Positions 25,154 through 34,084 of a stretch of 64,000 bases of DNA are shown one piece after another; positions within the stretch are counted from its first letter, which is position 1, and each line of letters opens with the position of its first letter. The stretch is from assembly GCA_017438975.1 (NCBI GenBank), contig JAFRUH010000006.1, forward strand, positions 62,001 to 126,000, read 5' to 3'. The stretch comes from Bacteroidales bacterium. GTDB taxonomy: Bacteria > Bacteroidota > Bacteroidia > Bacteroidales > UBA932. Both the position numbers and the translations under genes were made by a program. A model generated the notes under the pieces. It was not told where the DNA came from, ran no database searches, and saw nothing but the letters and a program-made list of their open reading frames with translations.

Positions 25154-25663
25154 TCAAGAAACTTGTTCGTTTTCCCGTGCGACTTCATCGACCAGGCGCT
25201 CCAGGTAGGCCTGCTGGGCCGCTTCCGTGGAGAGTTCTTCCCGAAGGATCTTCTCGGCAACGCCGACCGACAGGATGGCGGCCTCGCGGCGGATATCCCG
25301 CAGGGCGCTTTCCTTCTCGTCGGCGATCCGCTCCCGGGCTTCGGTCACGATCCGGTCCGCCTCTTCCCGGGCGTCCGTCCTGGCCTGCTCGAGAATCTGC
25401 TTCCGGGAATCGGTCGCTTCCCTCAGGAGCTTCGCCTGTTCCTTCCGCGCCTCCTCCAGCATCCGGGCATGTTCCGTGACCATCCCGCTCATCTTCTCTT
25501 CAATCTCCTTCGCGTCCTTGAGCGATTTCTCGATCGTATCATTGCGCTTCTCGACCATCGAGGTGATGATCGGGAAGCCGTAGCGGGCGAGGAGGAAGAA
25601 GACGAGACCGAAGATCAGGACCATCCAGAAGAGGAGGCCGCTGTCGGGCGTAATCAGGTTCAT
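25154..25663 (-). CDS. atpF: ATP synthase Fo b subunit
   Basis: A 169-residue peripheral stalk subunit with one N-terminal membrane segment (LLFWMVLIFGLVFFLLARYGFP) followed by a long charged coiled coil (VEKRNDTIEKSLKDAKEIEE and onward) to about residue 160. This is the standard b-subunit plan. The gene lies 6 bp after atpE. Confidence 0.96.
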   Translation of the reverse strand: MNLITPDSGLLFWMVLIFGLVFFLLARYGFPIITSMVEKRNDTIEKSLKDAKEIEEKMSGMVTEHARMLEEARKEQAKLLREATDSRKQILEQARTDAREEADRIVTEARERIADEKESALRDIRREAAILSVGVAEKILREELSTEAAQQAYLERLVDEVARENEQVS

Positions 25664-25669
25664 AAGCGC

Positions 25670-25927
25670 CTATCCGAAGAAAATGGTCAGCAGGCAGACG
25701 ATGATGGCGAAGAGGGCGGCGCCTTCGATCATACCGGCGGCGATGATCATGGAAGTACGCATGTTGCCGGCGGATTCCGGCTGGCGGGCGATGGATTCCA
25801 TGGTCGCATGGCCGATCTTGCCGATACCATAGGCGGCTGCGATGGCTGCGATGGCGGCTCCGATGGCGGCTCCAACTTTTCCGAGGGCAGCGCCTGCGGC
25901 TGCCTGAAGTAACATCATTCCTAACAT
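25670..25927 (-). CDS. atpE: ATP synthase Fo c subunit (rotor ring)
   Basis: An 85-residue two-helix hairpin. Helix 1 is rich in Gly/Ala (AAIGAAIAAIAAAYGIGKIG), the polar loop is ESIARQPE, and helix 2 carries the ion-binding glutamate in AAGMIEGAALF. The Gln/Thr pattern linked to sodium binding is not seen in helix 1, so protons are the likely coupling ion; that is an inference from motif only. The gene lies 21 bp after atpB. Confidence 0.96.
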   Translation of the reverse strand: MLGMMLLQAAAGAALGKVGAAIGAAIAAIAAAYGIGKIGHATMESIARQPESAGNMRTSMIIAAGMIEGAALFAIIVCLLTIFFG

Positions 25928-25948
25928 AATTCTAAAGGTTTTATATTG

Positions 25949-27040
25949 TTAATCTTCTTTTTGTCTGGCAAGTCCGATATAAATGGAGGAGAGCATCGTA
26001 AACACATAGGCCTGGATGAAGGCGACAAGGCACTCCAAAGCATCCAGGAAGACGCCGAAGAGGACCGAGATCACGCTCATCGACCCGAGCATCACGGCGC
26101 CGTATTTGGCCATGATGAAGATCACGCAGACGATGCTGAGGATCATGATATGGCCGGCGAGCATGTTCGCGAAGAGTCGGATCGTCAGCGAAACCGGCTT
26201 CATCAGGGCGCTGAAAACCTCGATCACGGGCATGACCGGTTTCAGGAAGCCCGGCACGTCCGGGAGGAAAATCTCCTTATAATAGTGCTTCGTCCCGAAG
26301 AGATTGACCGTGAAGAAGGTGAACAGCGCCAGGACCATGGTCACGGCAATGTTGCCCGTCAGGTTGGCTCCGCCCGGGAAGAAGGGGATGATTCCGAGGA
26401 AATTGTTGAAGAGGATGAACAGGAACGCCATGCAAAGGTAGGGCGAGAACTTCCGGTAATCCTCCTCCCCGATGTTCTCCCGGGCCATGTTGTGGACCAT
26501 CATGATCAGGGGTTCCATCAAGGCGGCGATCCCGGTCGGGGACTCTTTCAGGACATCGTGTTTCCGGTACCAGCGGGCGGTGCAGAGGACAACGACGAGC
26601 AGCAGCAGGCAGCTCATCATGAGCGAGAGCACGTTCTTCGTGATCGAGATGTCGAAAGGACGCTTCCCGCTGTCCGCCTCGACGATCTTTCCCTTTTCCG
26701 GATCGATCTTCAGGCCCTCGTACACGGCCCCGTGCTCCAGGAGCTTCGAAGAGAAGACGTGCCAGCCCGTAGAGCTGTGGACGATCACGGGAAGATGGAG
26801 GACAAGGTGCCGGTCCCCCCATGAGGCGATGTGCCACTCATAGGCGTCGCCGATGTGCTCGAAGATGATTTCAGCAACGTTCAGGTCATTCCCCTCAGCC
26901 TCCGTTCCGGAAGGGGATTCCCTCTCTTCCACGTCGCTTTGCGCCCCCGTACGGACAAATGTTCCCGAGAGGGAGTCCCCTTCCGGAACGGACAGTGCCT
27001 GGAGAAGCATCAGAAGCGATATGAGGAGAGTCCTGATCAT
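25949..27040 (-). CDS. atpB: ATP synthase Fo a subunit with long exported N-terminal extension
   Basis: A 363-residue protein. The first residues form a signal-like helix (MIRTLLISLLMLLQALS). A low-complexity stretch of about 35 residues follows (PEGDSLSGTFVR to SPSGTEAEG), then the Bacteroidota-specific pre-domain (LNVAEIIFEHIGDAYEWHI). The membrane part from about residue 135 has PLIMMVHNMARENIG, FLFILFNNFLGIIPFFPGG, and the essential arginine in LTIRLFANMLAGH. The low-complexity stretch is encoded exactly by a 92-bp palindromic element described separately. Its first 4 bp overlap the stop of atpC (ATGA); no atpI-like gene is present between them. Confidence 0.96.
   Translation of the reverse strand: MIRTLLISLLMLLQALSVPEGDSLSGTFVRTGAQSDVEERESPSGTEAEGNDLNVAEIIFEHIGDAYEWHIASWGDRHLVLHLPVIVHSSTGWHVFSSKLLEHGAVYEGLKIDPEKGKIVEADSGKRPFDISITKNVLSLMMSCLLLLVVVLCTARWYRKHDVLKESPTGIAALMEPLIMMVHNMARENIGEEDYRKFSPYLCMAFLFILFNNFLGIIPFFPGGANLTGNIAVTMVLALFTFFTVNLFGTKHYYKEIFLPDVPGFLKPVMPVIEVFSALMKPVSLTIRLFANMLAGHIMILSIVCVIFIMAKYGAVMLGSMSVISVLFGVFLDALECLVAFIQAYVFTMLSSIYIGLARQKED
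26901..26992. repeat. 92-bp palindromic element inside atpB coding sequence
   Basis: Left arm 26901-26926 (starting TCCGTTCCGGAAGGGG) and right arm 26967-26992 are inverted copies with one mismatch in 26 bp, around a 40-bp spacer. The element is read in frame and encodes the spacer between the signal segment and the conserved pre-domain of the a subunit. Both arms therefore yield similar peptides (PEGDS on one side, ESPSG on the other). Confidence 0.88.
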
Positions 27041-27282
27041 AGTTCGGCACAGACATCCACGCAGTTATTCCGTACTTCGACGAAGCCGGACCGGATCGCG
27101 ACCGCCTTCCGCTCCGCCCCGTCCTGATAGAGGATCTCCCCTTCTTCGAGGGAGGTGATCAGCGGGGCATGGTCCTGCAGGACCTCGAAAAGGCCCTGCG
27201 TGCCCGGCAGCACGACGAGGCTCGTCATCGTGTCGAGCACCTCGCCTTCCGGGGAAAGGATATGGAGACGGATCGGGTCCAT
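27037..27282 (-). CDS. atpC: ATP synthase F1 epsilon subunit (short form)
   Basis: An 81-residue epsilon subunit with only the N-terminal beta-sandwich (LHILSPEGEVLDTMTSLVVLPGTQGLFEVLQDHAPLIT is its core pattern). The C-terminal helical hairpin, which inhibits ATP hydrolysis in E. coli epsilon (about 138 residues), is absent. Short epsilon subunits are usual in Bacteroidota. It starts 3 bp after atpD and overlaps atpB by 4 bp. Confidence 0.94.
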   Translation of the reverse strand: MDPIRLHILSPEGEVLDTMTSLVVLPGTQGLFEVLQDHAPLITSLEEGEILYQDGAERKAVAIRSGFVEVRNNCVDVCAEL

Positions 27283-27285
27283 GGC

Positions 27286-28865
<1,580 letters not shown>

Positions 28866-28875
28866 CTGATTTTCC

Positions 28876-28883
28876 TATATTTG
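28876..28883 (+). promoter_or_regulatory. Likely -7 element of the aminotransferase operon
   Basis: TATATTTG is a perfect TAnnTTTG match 22 bp before the aminotransferase start. No clear TTG is found at 19-21 bp upstream, where a pyrimidine-rich stretch lies instead. It is divergent from, and within 50 bp of, the atp promoter. Confidence 0.65.
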
Positions 28884-28905
28884 TAAGGAATGTAACACGA
28901 TAACT

Positions 28906-30102
28906 ATGCAACTCTCAAACCGCGCACAGAAGGTTCCTTCCTCTCCTATCCGGAAACTCGTCCCCTTTGCCGACGAAGCCAAGAAAAAAGGCGTCAAGGT
29001 CTACCACCTCAATATCGGCCAGCCGGACATCAAGACACCCTCCGTCGGCCTCGAGGCCGCCCGGAACTACCGGGCTGACGTGCTCGCCTACAGCCATTCC
29101 CAGGGCATCGCCCCGCTCCGGAAGAAGATGGCCGAATACTATGACCGTTTCGGAATCCGGCTGGACCCGGACGAGATCATTGTCACGACCGGCGGGTCGG
29201 AAGCGCTCCAGTTCGCCTTCCAGGCCGTCCTGGACCCCGGCGACGAACTGATCCTCACCGATCCCTCCTATGCCAACTACCTCTCTTTCGCAACCGCCTG
29301 CGGCGCCGTCGTCAAAGCAGTCCATACCTCGATCGACGAAGGGTTCCGCCTTCCTCCCGTGGAACGGTTTGAAGAGCTGATCACCCCGAAGACGCGGGCG
29401 ATCCTCGTCTGCAACCCGAACAATCCGACCGGCTACCTCTATACCCCCGAGGAGATGCTGCGGATCCGCGATATCGTCCTCAGGCACGGTCTCTTCCTCA
29501 TCTCCGACGAGGTCTACCGCGAGTTCATCTACAACGGAAAACCCTACCTCTCCGCGATGAACCTCGAGGGACTGGAAGAGCACCTGATCATGGTCGATTC
29601 CGTCTCGAAGCGCTATTCCGAGTGCGGGGTCCGCATCGGAACCCTCGTGACCCGCAACAAAGAAATCCGGGCGGCGGTCATGAAATTCGCCCAGGCCCGG
29701 CTTTCCCCTCCGATCTACGGTCAGGTCGTCGCCGCCGCTTCCGTCGATACGCCGGCCTCCTATATGGCCGAGGTCTGGGAGGAATACAAGTCCCGCCGCG
29801 ATTTCATGATCGAGGGACTGAACCGCATCCCGGGCGTCTTCTCCCCGAAACCGGAGGGAGCCTTCTATACCATGGTCCGTCTCCCGGTCGAGGATGCGGA
29901 GGAGTTCTGCAAGTGGTGCCTGACCGATTTCTCCTACGAGGGGGCGACCGTCATGATGGCCCCGGGAGCGGGATTCTATTCCCGGCCCGGTGTCGGAAAG
30001 GACGAGGTTCGGATGGCCTATGTCCTTAACAAGCAAGACCTGGCGAAGGCGCTCGTCGTCCTCGAAAAGGCCCTGGAACAATATAAAACCGTCAAGAAAT
30101 GA
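28906..30102 (+). CDS. PLP-dependent class I/II aminotransferase (aspartate aminotransferase type)
   Basis: A 398-residue fold-type I aminotransferase. Key residues visible: Asn170 in NPNNPTG, Asp201/Tyr204 in SDEVYREF, the PLP Schiff-base Lys235 in SVSKRYSECGVR, and the C-terminal substrate-binding arginine in KDEVRMAY. The N-terminal NIGQPDIKTP matches the class I start. It interconverts amino acids and 2-oxo acids; the exact substrate is not determined by these motifs. Its stop overlaps the next gene by 4 bp (ATGA), so it heads a four-gene operon, although its cytoplasmic metabolic role does not obviously link to the exported phosphoesterase that follows. Confidence 0.93.
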   Translation: MQLSNRAQKVPSSPIRKLVPFADEAKKKGVKVYHLNIGQPDIKTPSVGLEAARNYRADVLAYSHSQGIAPLRKKMAEYYDRFGIRLDPDEIIVTTGGSEALQFAFQAVLDPGDELILTDPSYANYLSFATACGAVVKAVHTSIDEGFRLPPVERFEELITPKTRAILVCNPNNPTGYLYTPEEMLRIRDIVLRHGLFLISDEVYREFIYNGKPYLSAMNLEGLEEHLIMVDSVSKRYSECGVRIGTLVTRNKEIRAAVMKFAQARLSPPIYGQVVAAASVDTPASYMAEVWEEYKSRRDFMIEGLNRIPGVFSPKPEGAFYTMVRLPVEDAEEFCKWCLTDFSYEGATVMMAPGAGFYSRPGVGKDEVRMAYVLNKQDLAKALVVLEKALEQYKTVKK

Positions 30103-31475
30103 AAAGAAGAGACTTTCTGAAGAGCTCCGCGATCCTCGTCGCGGCCGCTTCGACAAGCGAAATGGCCCATGCGGCGGAAGTCCTCGATCCCGGGAAAGCG
30201 AATTCCCAGGATCCCGAAGAGGCCGAAGGGCCGCTCATCACCTCCGCCCCGATGCTCCAGAATTATGCCGAAACCTCGGTAGGCGTCGCCTTCGGGGTCA
30301 GTGCGATGGCGAACGGATATGTACTCGTCGGAGAGAAGGAAGACCTTTCCGACGCCCGGAAGTTCCTCTGCGGCGGCTACCGGATGACCGAAATCAGCGA
30401 CAAGGTCATCCAGGTCCGCGTTACCGGCCTCAAACCCGCCACGAAATATTACTACCGGATCGGCGCCGACCGGATCTCCTATCTCGGCGGCTACAAGATG
30501 AAGATCCTCGGGAACGAGGAAGATACGAGGACGTACCACTTCACGACGGCCGGCAAGAAGAGCAAGGCCCATTTCTGCGTGATCAACGACACCCACGCGA
30601 AATGGGAGCCCTTCCGGCTCGTCCTGGACACGGTGGCCGCCCTCTCCCCTTCCTGCGTGATCTGGAACGGGGATGCCTCCAACACCTCGGAGGATGTCGA
30701 GACCCAGAAAATGATTTTCCTGAATCCCAAGATCGAGCGGACGGACTACGCCAGCGAGACCCCCTATCTCTTCTGCCCGGGAAACCACGACTCCCGCGGA
30801 ATGGCGAACCGCCATCTGGAGAAGGTCTGGATGTTCCGCCAGCCCGAAGAAAGGGACTCCCGCGACTGGGACCTCGGGCGAAACTTCGCGGTCCGGATGG
30901 GCGACATCGCCCTGATCGGGCTTGACACGGCGGAAGACAAGCTGGACACGAATCCCCGCTTCGCCGGCCTTTTCACCAGCGGCCCCTATCGCGAGGCACA
31001 GGTCGCCTGGCTCCGGGACGCCCTCCGGAAACCTGAAATCAAGGAAGCTCCCTACCTGGTCGCATTCTGCCATATCCCGCTGTTCGACCCGAGTCCGACC
31101 GCCAATCCCGGAGACGTCGCTCCGGACGATACCGATCCGCGCTACAAGACCGACTTTGCCGCCTGGCAGCGGACCTGCGCCAGGCTGTGGACCCCGCTCC
31201 TGGAAGAAGCCGGATGCCAGGTTATCATCACGGCCCACCAGCACCGCTACCGCTACGACGCCCCGGACGCAACCCGTTCCTGGGCCCATATCGTCGGCGG
31301 CGGCCCTTCCCTCGGCTATACCGTGACGAAAGAGGGGGAAAAGAAGGACGACCCCGCCCATTTCCCCACCGTCATCGAGGGTTCCGTCCACCGCAGGAAA
31401 CTCCGCATCAAGGTCCACAATGCCCTGACCGGCAAGGTTATCGATACGTTTGACTACGCTCCGCGTAAAAAATAG
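30099..31475 (+). CDS. Tat-exported calcineurin-like metallophosphoesterase with Fn3-type N-terminal domain
   Basis: A 458-residue protein with a twin-arginine signal (MKRRDFLKSSAILVAAAS). Residues about 48-145 form a purple-acid-phosphatase-type Fn3 domain (VRVTGLKPATKYYYRIGAD). The metallophosphoesterase domain follows with the metal-binding set NDTH, WNGDASN, GNHDSRG, FCHIP and TAHQHRY; the last replaces the usual GHxH by AHQH. It probably hydrolyses phosphomonoesters or phosphodiesters in the periplasm. The next gene, 12 bp downstream, is a phosphodiester glycosidase, so the two may act in turn on a glycosylated phosphodiester. A second pair of the same kinds of enzyme lies at 61889-64000. 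Confidence 0.87.
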   Translation: MKRRDFLKSSAILVAAASTSEMAHAAEVLDPGKANSQDPEEAEGPLITSAPMLQNYAETSVGVAFGVSAMANGYVLVGEKEDLSDARKFLCGGYRMTEISDKVIQVRVTGLKPATKYYYRIGADRISYLGGYKMKILGNEEDTRTYHFTTAGKKSKAHFCVINDTHAKWEPFRLVLDTVAALSPSCVIWNGDASNTSEDVETQKMIFLNPKIERTDYASETPYLFCPGNHDSRGMANRHLEKVWMFRQPEERDSRDWDLGRNFAVRMGDIALIGLDTAEDKLDTNPRFAGLFTSGPYREAQVAWLRDALRKPEIKEAPYLVAFCHIPLFDPSPTANPGDVAPDDTDPRYKTDFAAWQRTCARLWTPLLEEAGCQVIITAHQHRYRYDAPDATRSWAHIVGGGPSLGYTVTKEGEKKDDPAHFPTVIEGSVHRRKLRIKVHNALTGKVIDTFDYAPRKK

Positions 31476-31487
31476 ACTCCCAATCCA

Positions 31488-32408
31488 ATGAAAAGAATCC
31501 TCTTCCTCCTCACCGGCGCCCTCCTGACGCTCACGGCCGCAGCCCAGTCGCAGGCCGGCACCCCCGAAGACTCCCTCGCCTTCTTCAACGCATCCTGGCA
31601 GATTACCGACCTCGGCAAGGGCGGCGAGGCCCGCTACGCCTCCATCCCCATGTTCGGCAGCGTCCAGTCCGTCAGCATCGTCAGCTATCCCGCCCGCGCC
31701 TTCAAGACCTCGATCGTCGAAGGGGAAGGCATGAGCATGGGCGAGACCTTCGTCAAGAAAGGGGTCGCGAACCATGCCATGCATGTCAGCGTCCTCGCCG
31801 AAGCGGCGAAAGCGAAGGCGGCTATCAACGGGAACTATTTCAATACCAGGACTTTCGTCCCTATCTGCTATACCCGGATCGGGCGCAGGGTCTTCTCCCG
31901 GACCGTCGCCAGGGAACTGTTCCGCACCAACGGTGTCATCGTCATCAAGGGCTGCGGGCACAAGATGGACATCTTCACCTGCGACACCCTCAGCTACGAC
32001 TCCGCCACCCGCGGATGGAAGGAAGTCATGGCCGCCGGTCCGATGCTGATGGAGGACGGAAAGGAAGTCCTCTATACCAAGGAGCAGAAAAAGACCACCG
32101 AGTCCTTCTACGACTGGAGGCATCCCCGTTCCCTCTTCGGCTTCACGACCGACGCCAAGGGTCGGGCGGACCGGGTCTATATGATCGTCCTCGACGGGCG
32201 GTTCCCGGGACAGGGTGACGGGGCCAGCATCGCGGAATGCTCCTTCATCTGCCGCATCCTCGGCCTGACCGACGCCATCAACCTCGACGGCGGCGGTTCC
32301 TCGACCCTCTGGACCGACCGGAACGGCGTCATCAATTACCCCTACGACAATAAAACCTGGGACCACAAGGGCGAACGCCGCGTCCCGGACATCCTTATCG
32401 CGAAATAA
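31488..32408 (+). CDS. Secreted phosphodiester glycosidase family (NAGPA domain) protein
   Basis: A 306-residue protein with a Sec signal ending TAAAQSQA. It is made mostly of the NAGPA/DUF2233 domain: AAINGNYFN near residue 107, GVIVIKG, AAGPMLMEDGKEV, HPRSLFGFTTDAKGRADRVYMIVLDGR and NLDGGGSSTLW near residue 265. The family is named for the human enzyme that removes GlcNAc from GlcNAc-1-phospho-mannose; bacterial members are thought to act on related sugar phosphodiesters. It follows a phosphoesterase and precedes a nucleoside kinase by 2 bp. The bacterial substrate is unknown. Confidence 0.87.
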   Translation: MKRILFLLTGALLTLTAAAQSQAGTPEDSLAFFNASWQITDLGKGGEARYASIPMFGSVQSVSIVSYPARAFKTSIVEGEGMSMGETFVKKGVANHAMHVSVLAEAAKAKAAINGNYFNTRTFVPICYTRIGRRVFSRTVARELFRTNGVIVIKGCGHKMDIFTCDTLSYDSATRGWKEVMAAGPMLMEDGKEVLYTKEQKKTTESFYDWRHPRSLFGFTTDAKGRADRVYMIVLDGRFPGQGDGASIAECSFICRILGLTDAINLDGGGSSTLWTDRNGVINYPYDNKTWDHKGERRVPDILIAK

Positions 32409-32410
32409 CC

Positions 32411-34081
32411 ATGATCCAGGTCTACTGCAAGAACACGGGCACGACCGAAAGGTTCCAGGAAGGCACCAGCCTCCTGCAGATGCTCGGCGAGTTTTCTTTC
32501 GACCAGCCGTACCCGATTGTCTCCGCCAAGGTCAATCACGTTTCCCAGGGCCTGAAATTCAGGGTCTACCAGAACAAGGACATTGAATTCGTCGACGTGC
32601 GCCAGGCCTGCGGCATGCGGGCCTACTGCCGCTCGCTCTGTTTCCTGCTCTGCAAAGCCGCGGCGGACGTCTTCCCGGAGAGCCGTGTCTTCATGGAACA
32701 CCCCATCTCGAACGGCTTTTTCTGCCACCTCAGAAAGGCTGACGGGATGCCGGTCACTCCGGAGGACATCGCGCTCCTCAAGGAGAGGATGCAGGTTATC
32801 GTCGAGAAAAACATCCCCTTCCACCGCTATGATGTCCATACCGAGCAGGCTATCAAGGCCTTCCGGAAGAGCGGGTACGAGGACAAGGTCCGCCTGCTGG
32901 AGACCTGCGGGGAGACCTATTCGGACTATTACACCCTCGGGGATACCGCGGATTATTTCTATGGGAAACTCGTCCCTTCGGCCGGATACCTGACCGTCTG
33001 GGACATCTGCCTCTACCACGACGGCATGCTGCTCCGGGTCCCGGACCGGCACGATCCGTCCCGGCTCGCCCCCTTCATGGACCAGCCCAAGACCTACGGG
33101 ATGTTCGCCGAGAACCTGCGGTGGAACATCATCATGGGCCTCAACACCGTCGGAGACGTCAACTACGCCTGCCAGGCCGGTCAGGCGAGCGAGCTGATCC
33201 AGGTCGCGGAAGCCCTGCAGGAAAAGAAGATCGTCCAGATCGCTGAAGAGATCGAACGGCGCTACCGGGCGGAAAACCCCTGCCAGGTCGTCCTTATCAC
33301 AGGACCGTCCAGTTCCGGAAAGACGACCTTCTGCAAGCGGCTCAGCATCCAGCTCAAGGCCTGCGGGCTGCGGCCCATCTCGATCTCGACGGACGATTAT
33401 TTCGTAAACCGGCTCGATACGCCCAGGTTCCCGGACGGGAGTTTCGATTTCGACAATTTCGACACGGTCGACCACGCCCTGATGGAGGCGGACATCATGA
33501 AGATGATCGCCGGGGAGGAGGTCGATGTGCCCGAATTCAACTTTGTCACGGGCCTGAGGGAGTACAACGGGAAGAAGGTCCGGCTCACCCCAGGAAGCAT
33601 CCTGCTGATCGAGGGGATCCACGCCCTCAACCCGGGACTGACCCCCCACATCCCGGACGCCAACAAGTTCAAGATCTTCATCAATACGCTGACGAGCACC
33701 CTCCTGGACAACCACAACTGGATCCCGACGAGCGACAACCGGCTTCTCCGCCGGATCGTCCGCGACTACAACAAGGGCGCCTTCACGGCCCTCGAGAGCA
33801 TCAGCCAGTGGCCGAACGTCCGCCGGAGCGAGGAAGAATGGATCTATCCCTACCAGGAGAACGCCGACGTGATGTTCAATTCCGCCTACCTGATCGAATT
33901 CGCCGTGCTGAGGAACCACGCGGAACCGATCCTCCGCAGCGTCCCGAAGAACTGCCCGGAATACAGCGAGGCGCACCGCCTGCTGCGTTTCATCAGCTAC
34001 TTCACGCCGGTGCCGGACAAGGAAATACCGCCGACTTCCCTCCTCAGGGAGTTCCTCGGCGGCTCCAGTTTCAAATATTGA
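32411..34081 (+). CDS. TGS-domain nucleoside (uridine-type) kinase
   Basis: A 556-residue protein. Residues 1-60 resemble a TGS domain. Residues about 60-230 resemble the second additional domain of threonyl-tRNA synthetase (HPISNGFFCHLRKADGMPVTPED), and the C-terminal half is a P-loop phosphoribulokinase/uridine kinase with Walker A GPSSSGKTT near residue 298. The STDDYFVNR, DFDNFDTVDH, EGIHALNPGL and RIVRDYNKG blocks are also present. This three-part architecture is common in Bacteroidota and Firmicutes and is annotated as nucleoside kinase. It is cytoplasmic. It ends 3 bp from the convergent rhamnosidase with no terminator between. Confidence 0.9.
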   Translation: MIQVYCKNTGTTERFQEGTSLLQMLGEFSFDQPYPIVSAKVNHVSQGLKFRVYQNKDIEFVDVRQACGMRAYCRSLCFLLCKAAADVFPESRVFMEHPISNGFFCHLRKADGMPVTPEDIALLKERMQVIVEKNIPFHRYDVHTEQAIKAFRKSGYEDKVRLLETCGETYSDYYTLGDTADYFYGKLVPSAGYLTVWDICLYHDGMLLRVPDRHDPSRLAPFMDQPKTYGMFAENLRWNIIMGLNTVGDVNYACQAGQASELIQVAEALQEKKIVQIAEEIERRYRAENPCQVVLITGPSSSGKTTFCKRLSIQLKACGLRPISISTDDYFVNRLDTPRFPDGSFDFDNFDTVDHALMEADIMKMIAGEEVDVPEFNFVTGLREYNGKKVRLTPGSILLIEGIHALNPGLTPHIPDANKFKIFINTLTSTLLDNHNWIPTSDNRLLRRIVRDYNKGAFTALESISQWPNVRRSEEEWIYPYQENADVMFNSAYLIEFAVLRNHAEPILRSVPKNCPEYSEAHRLLRFISYFTPVPDKEIPPTSLLREFLGGSSFKY

Positions 34082-34084
34082 AAG

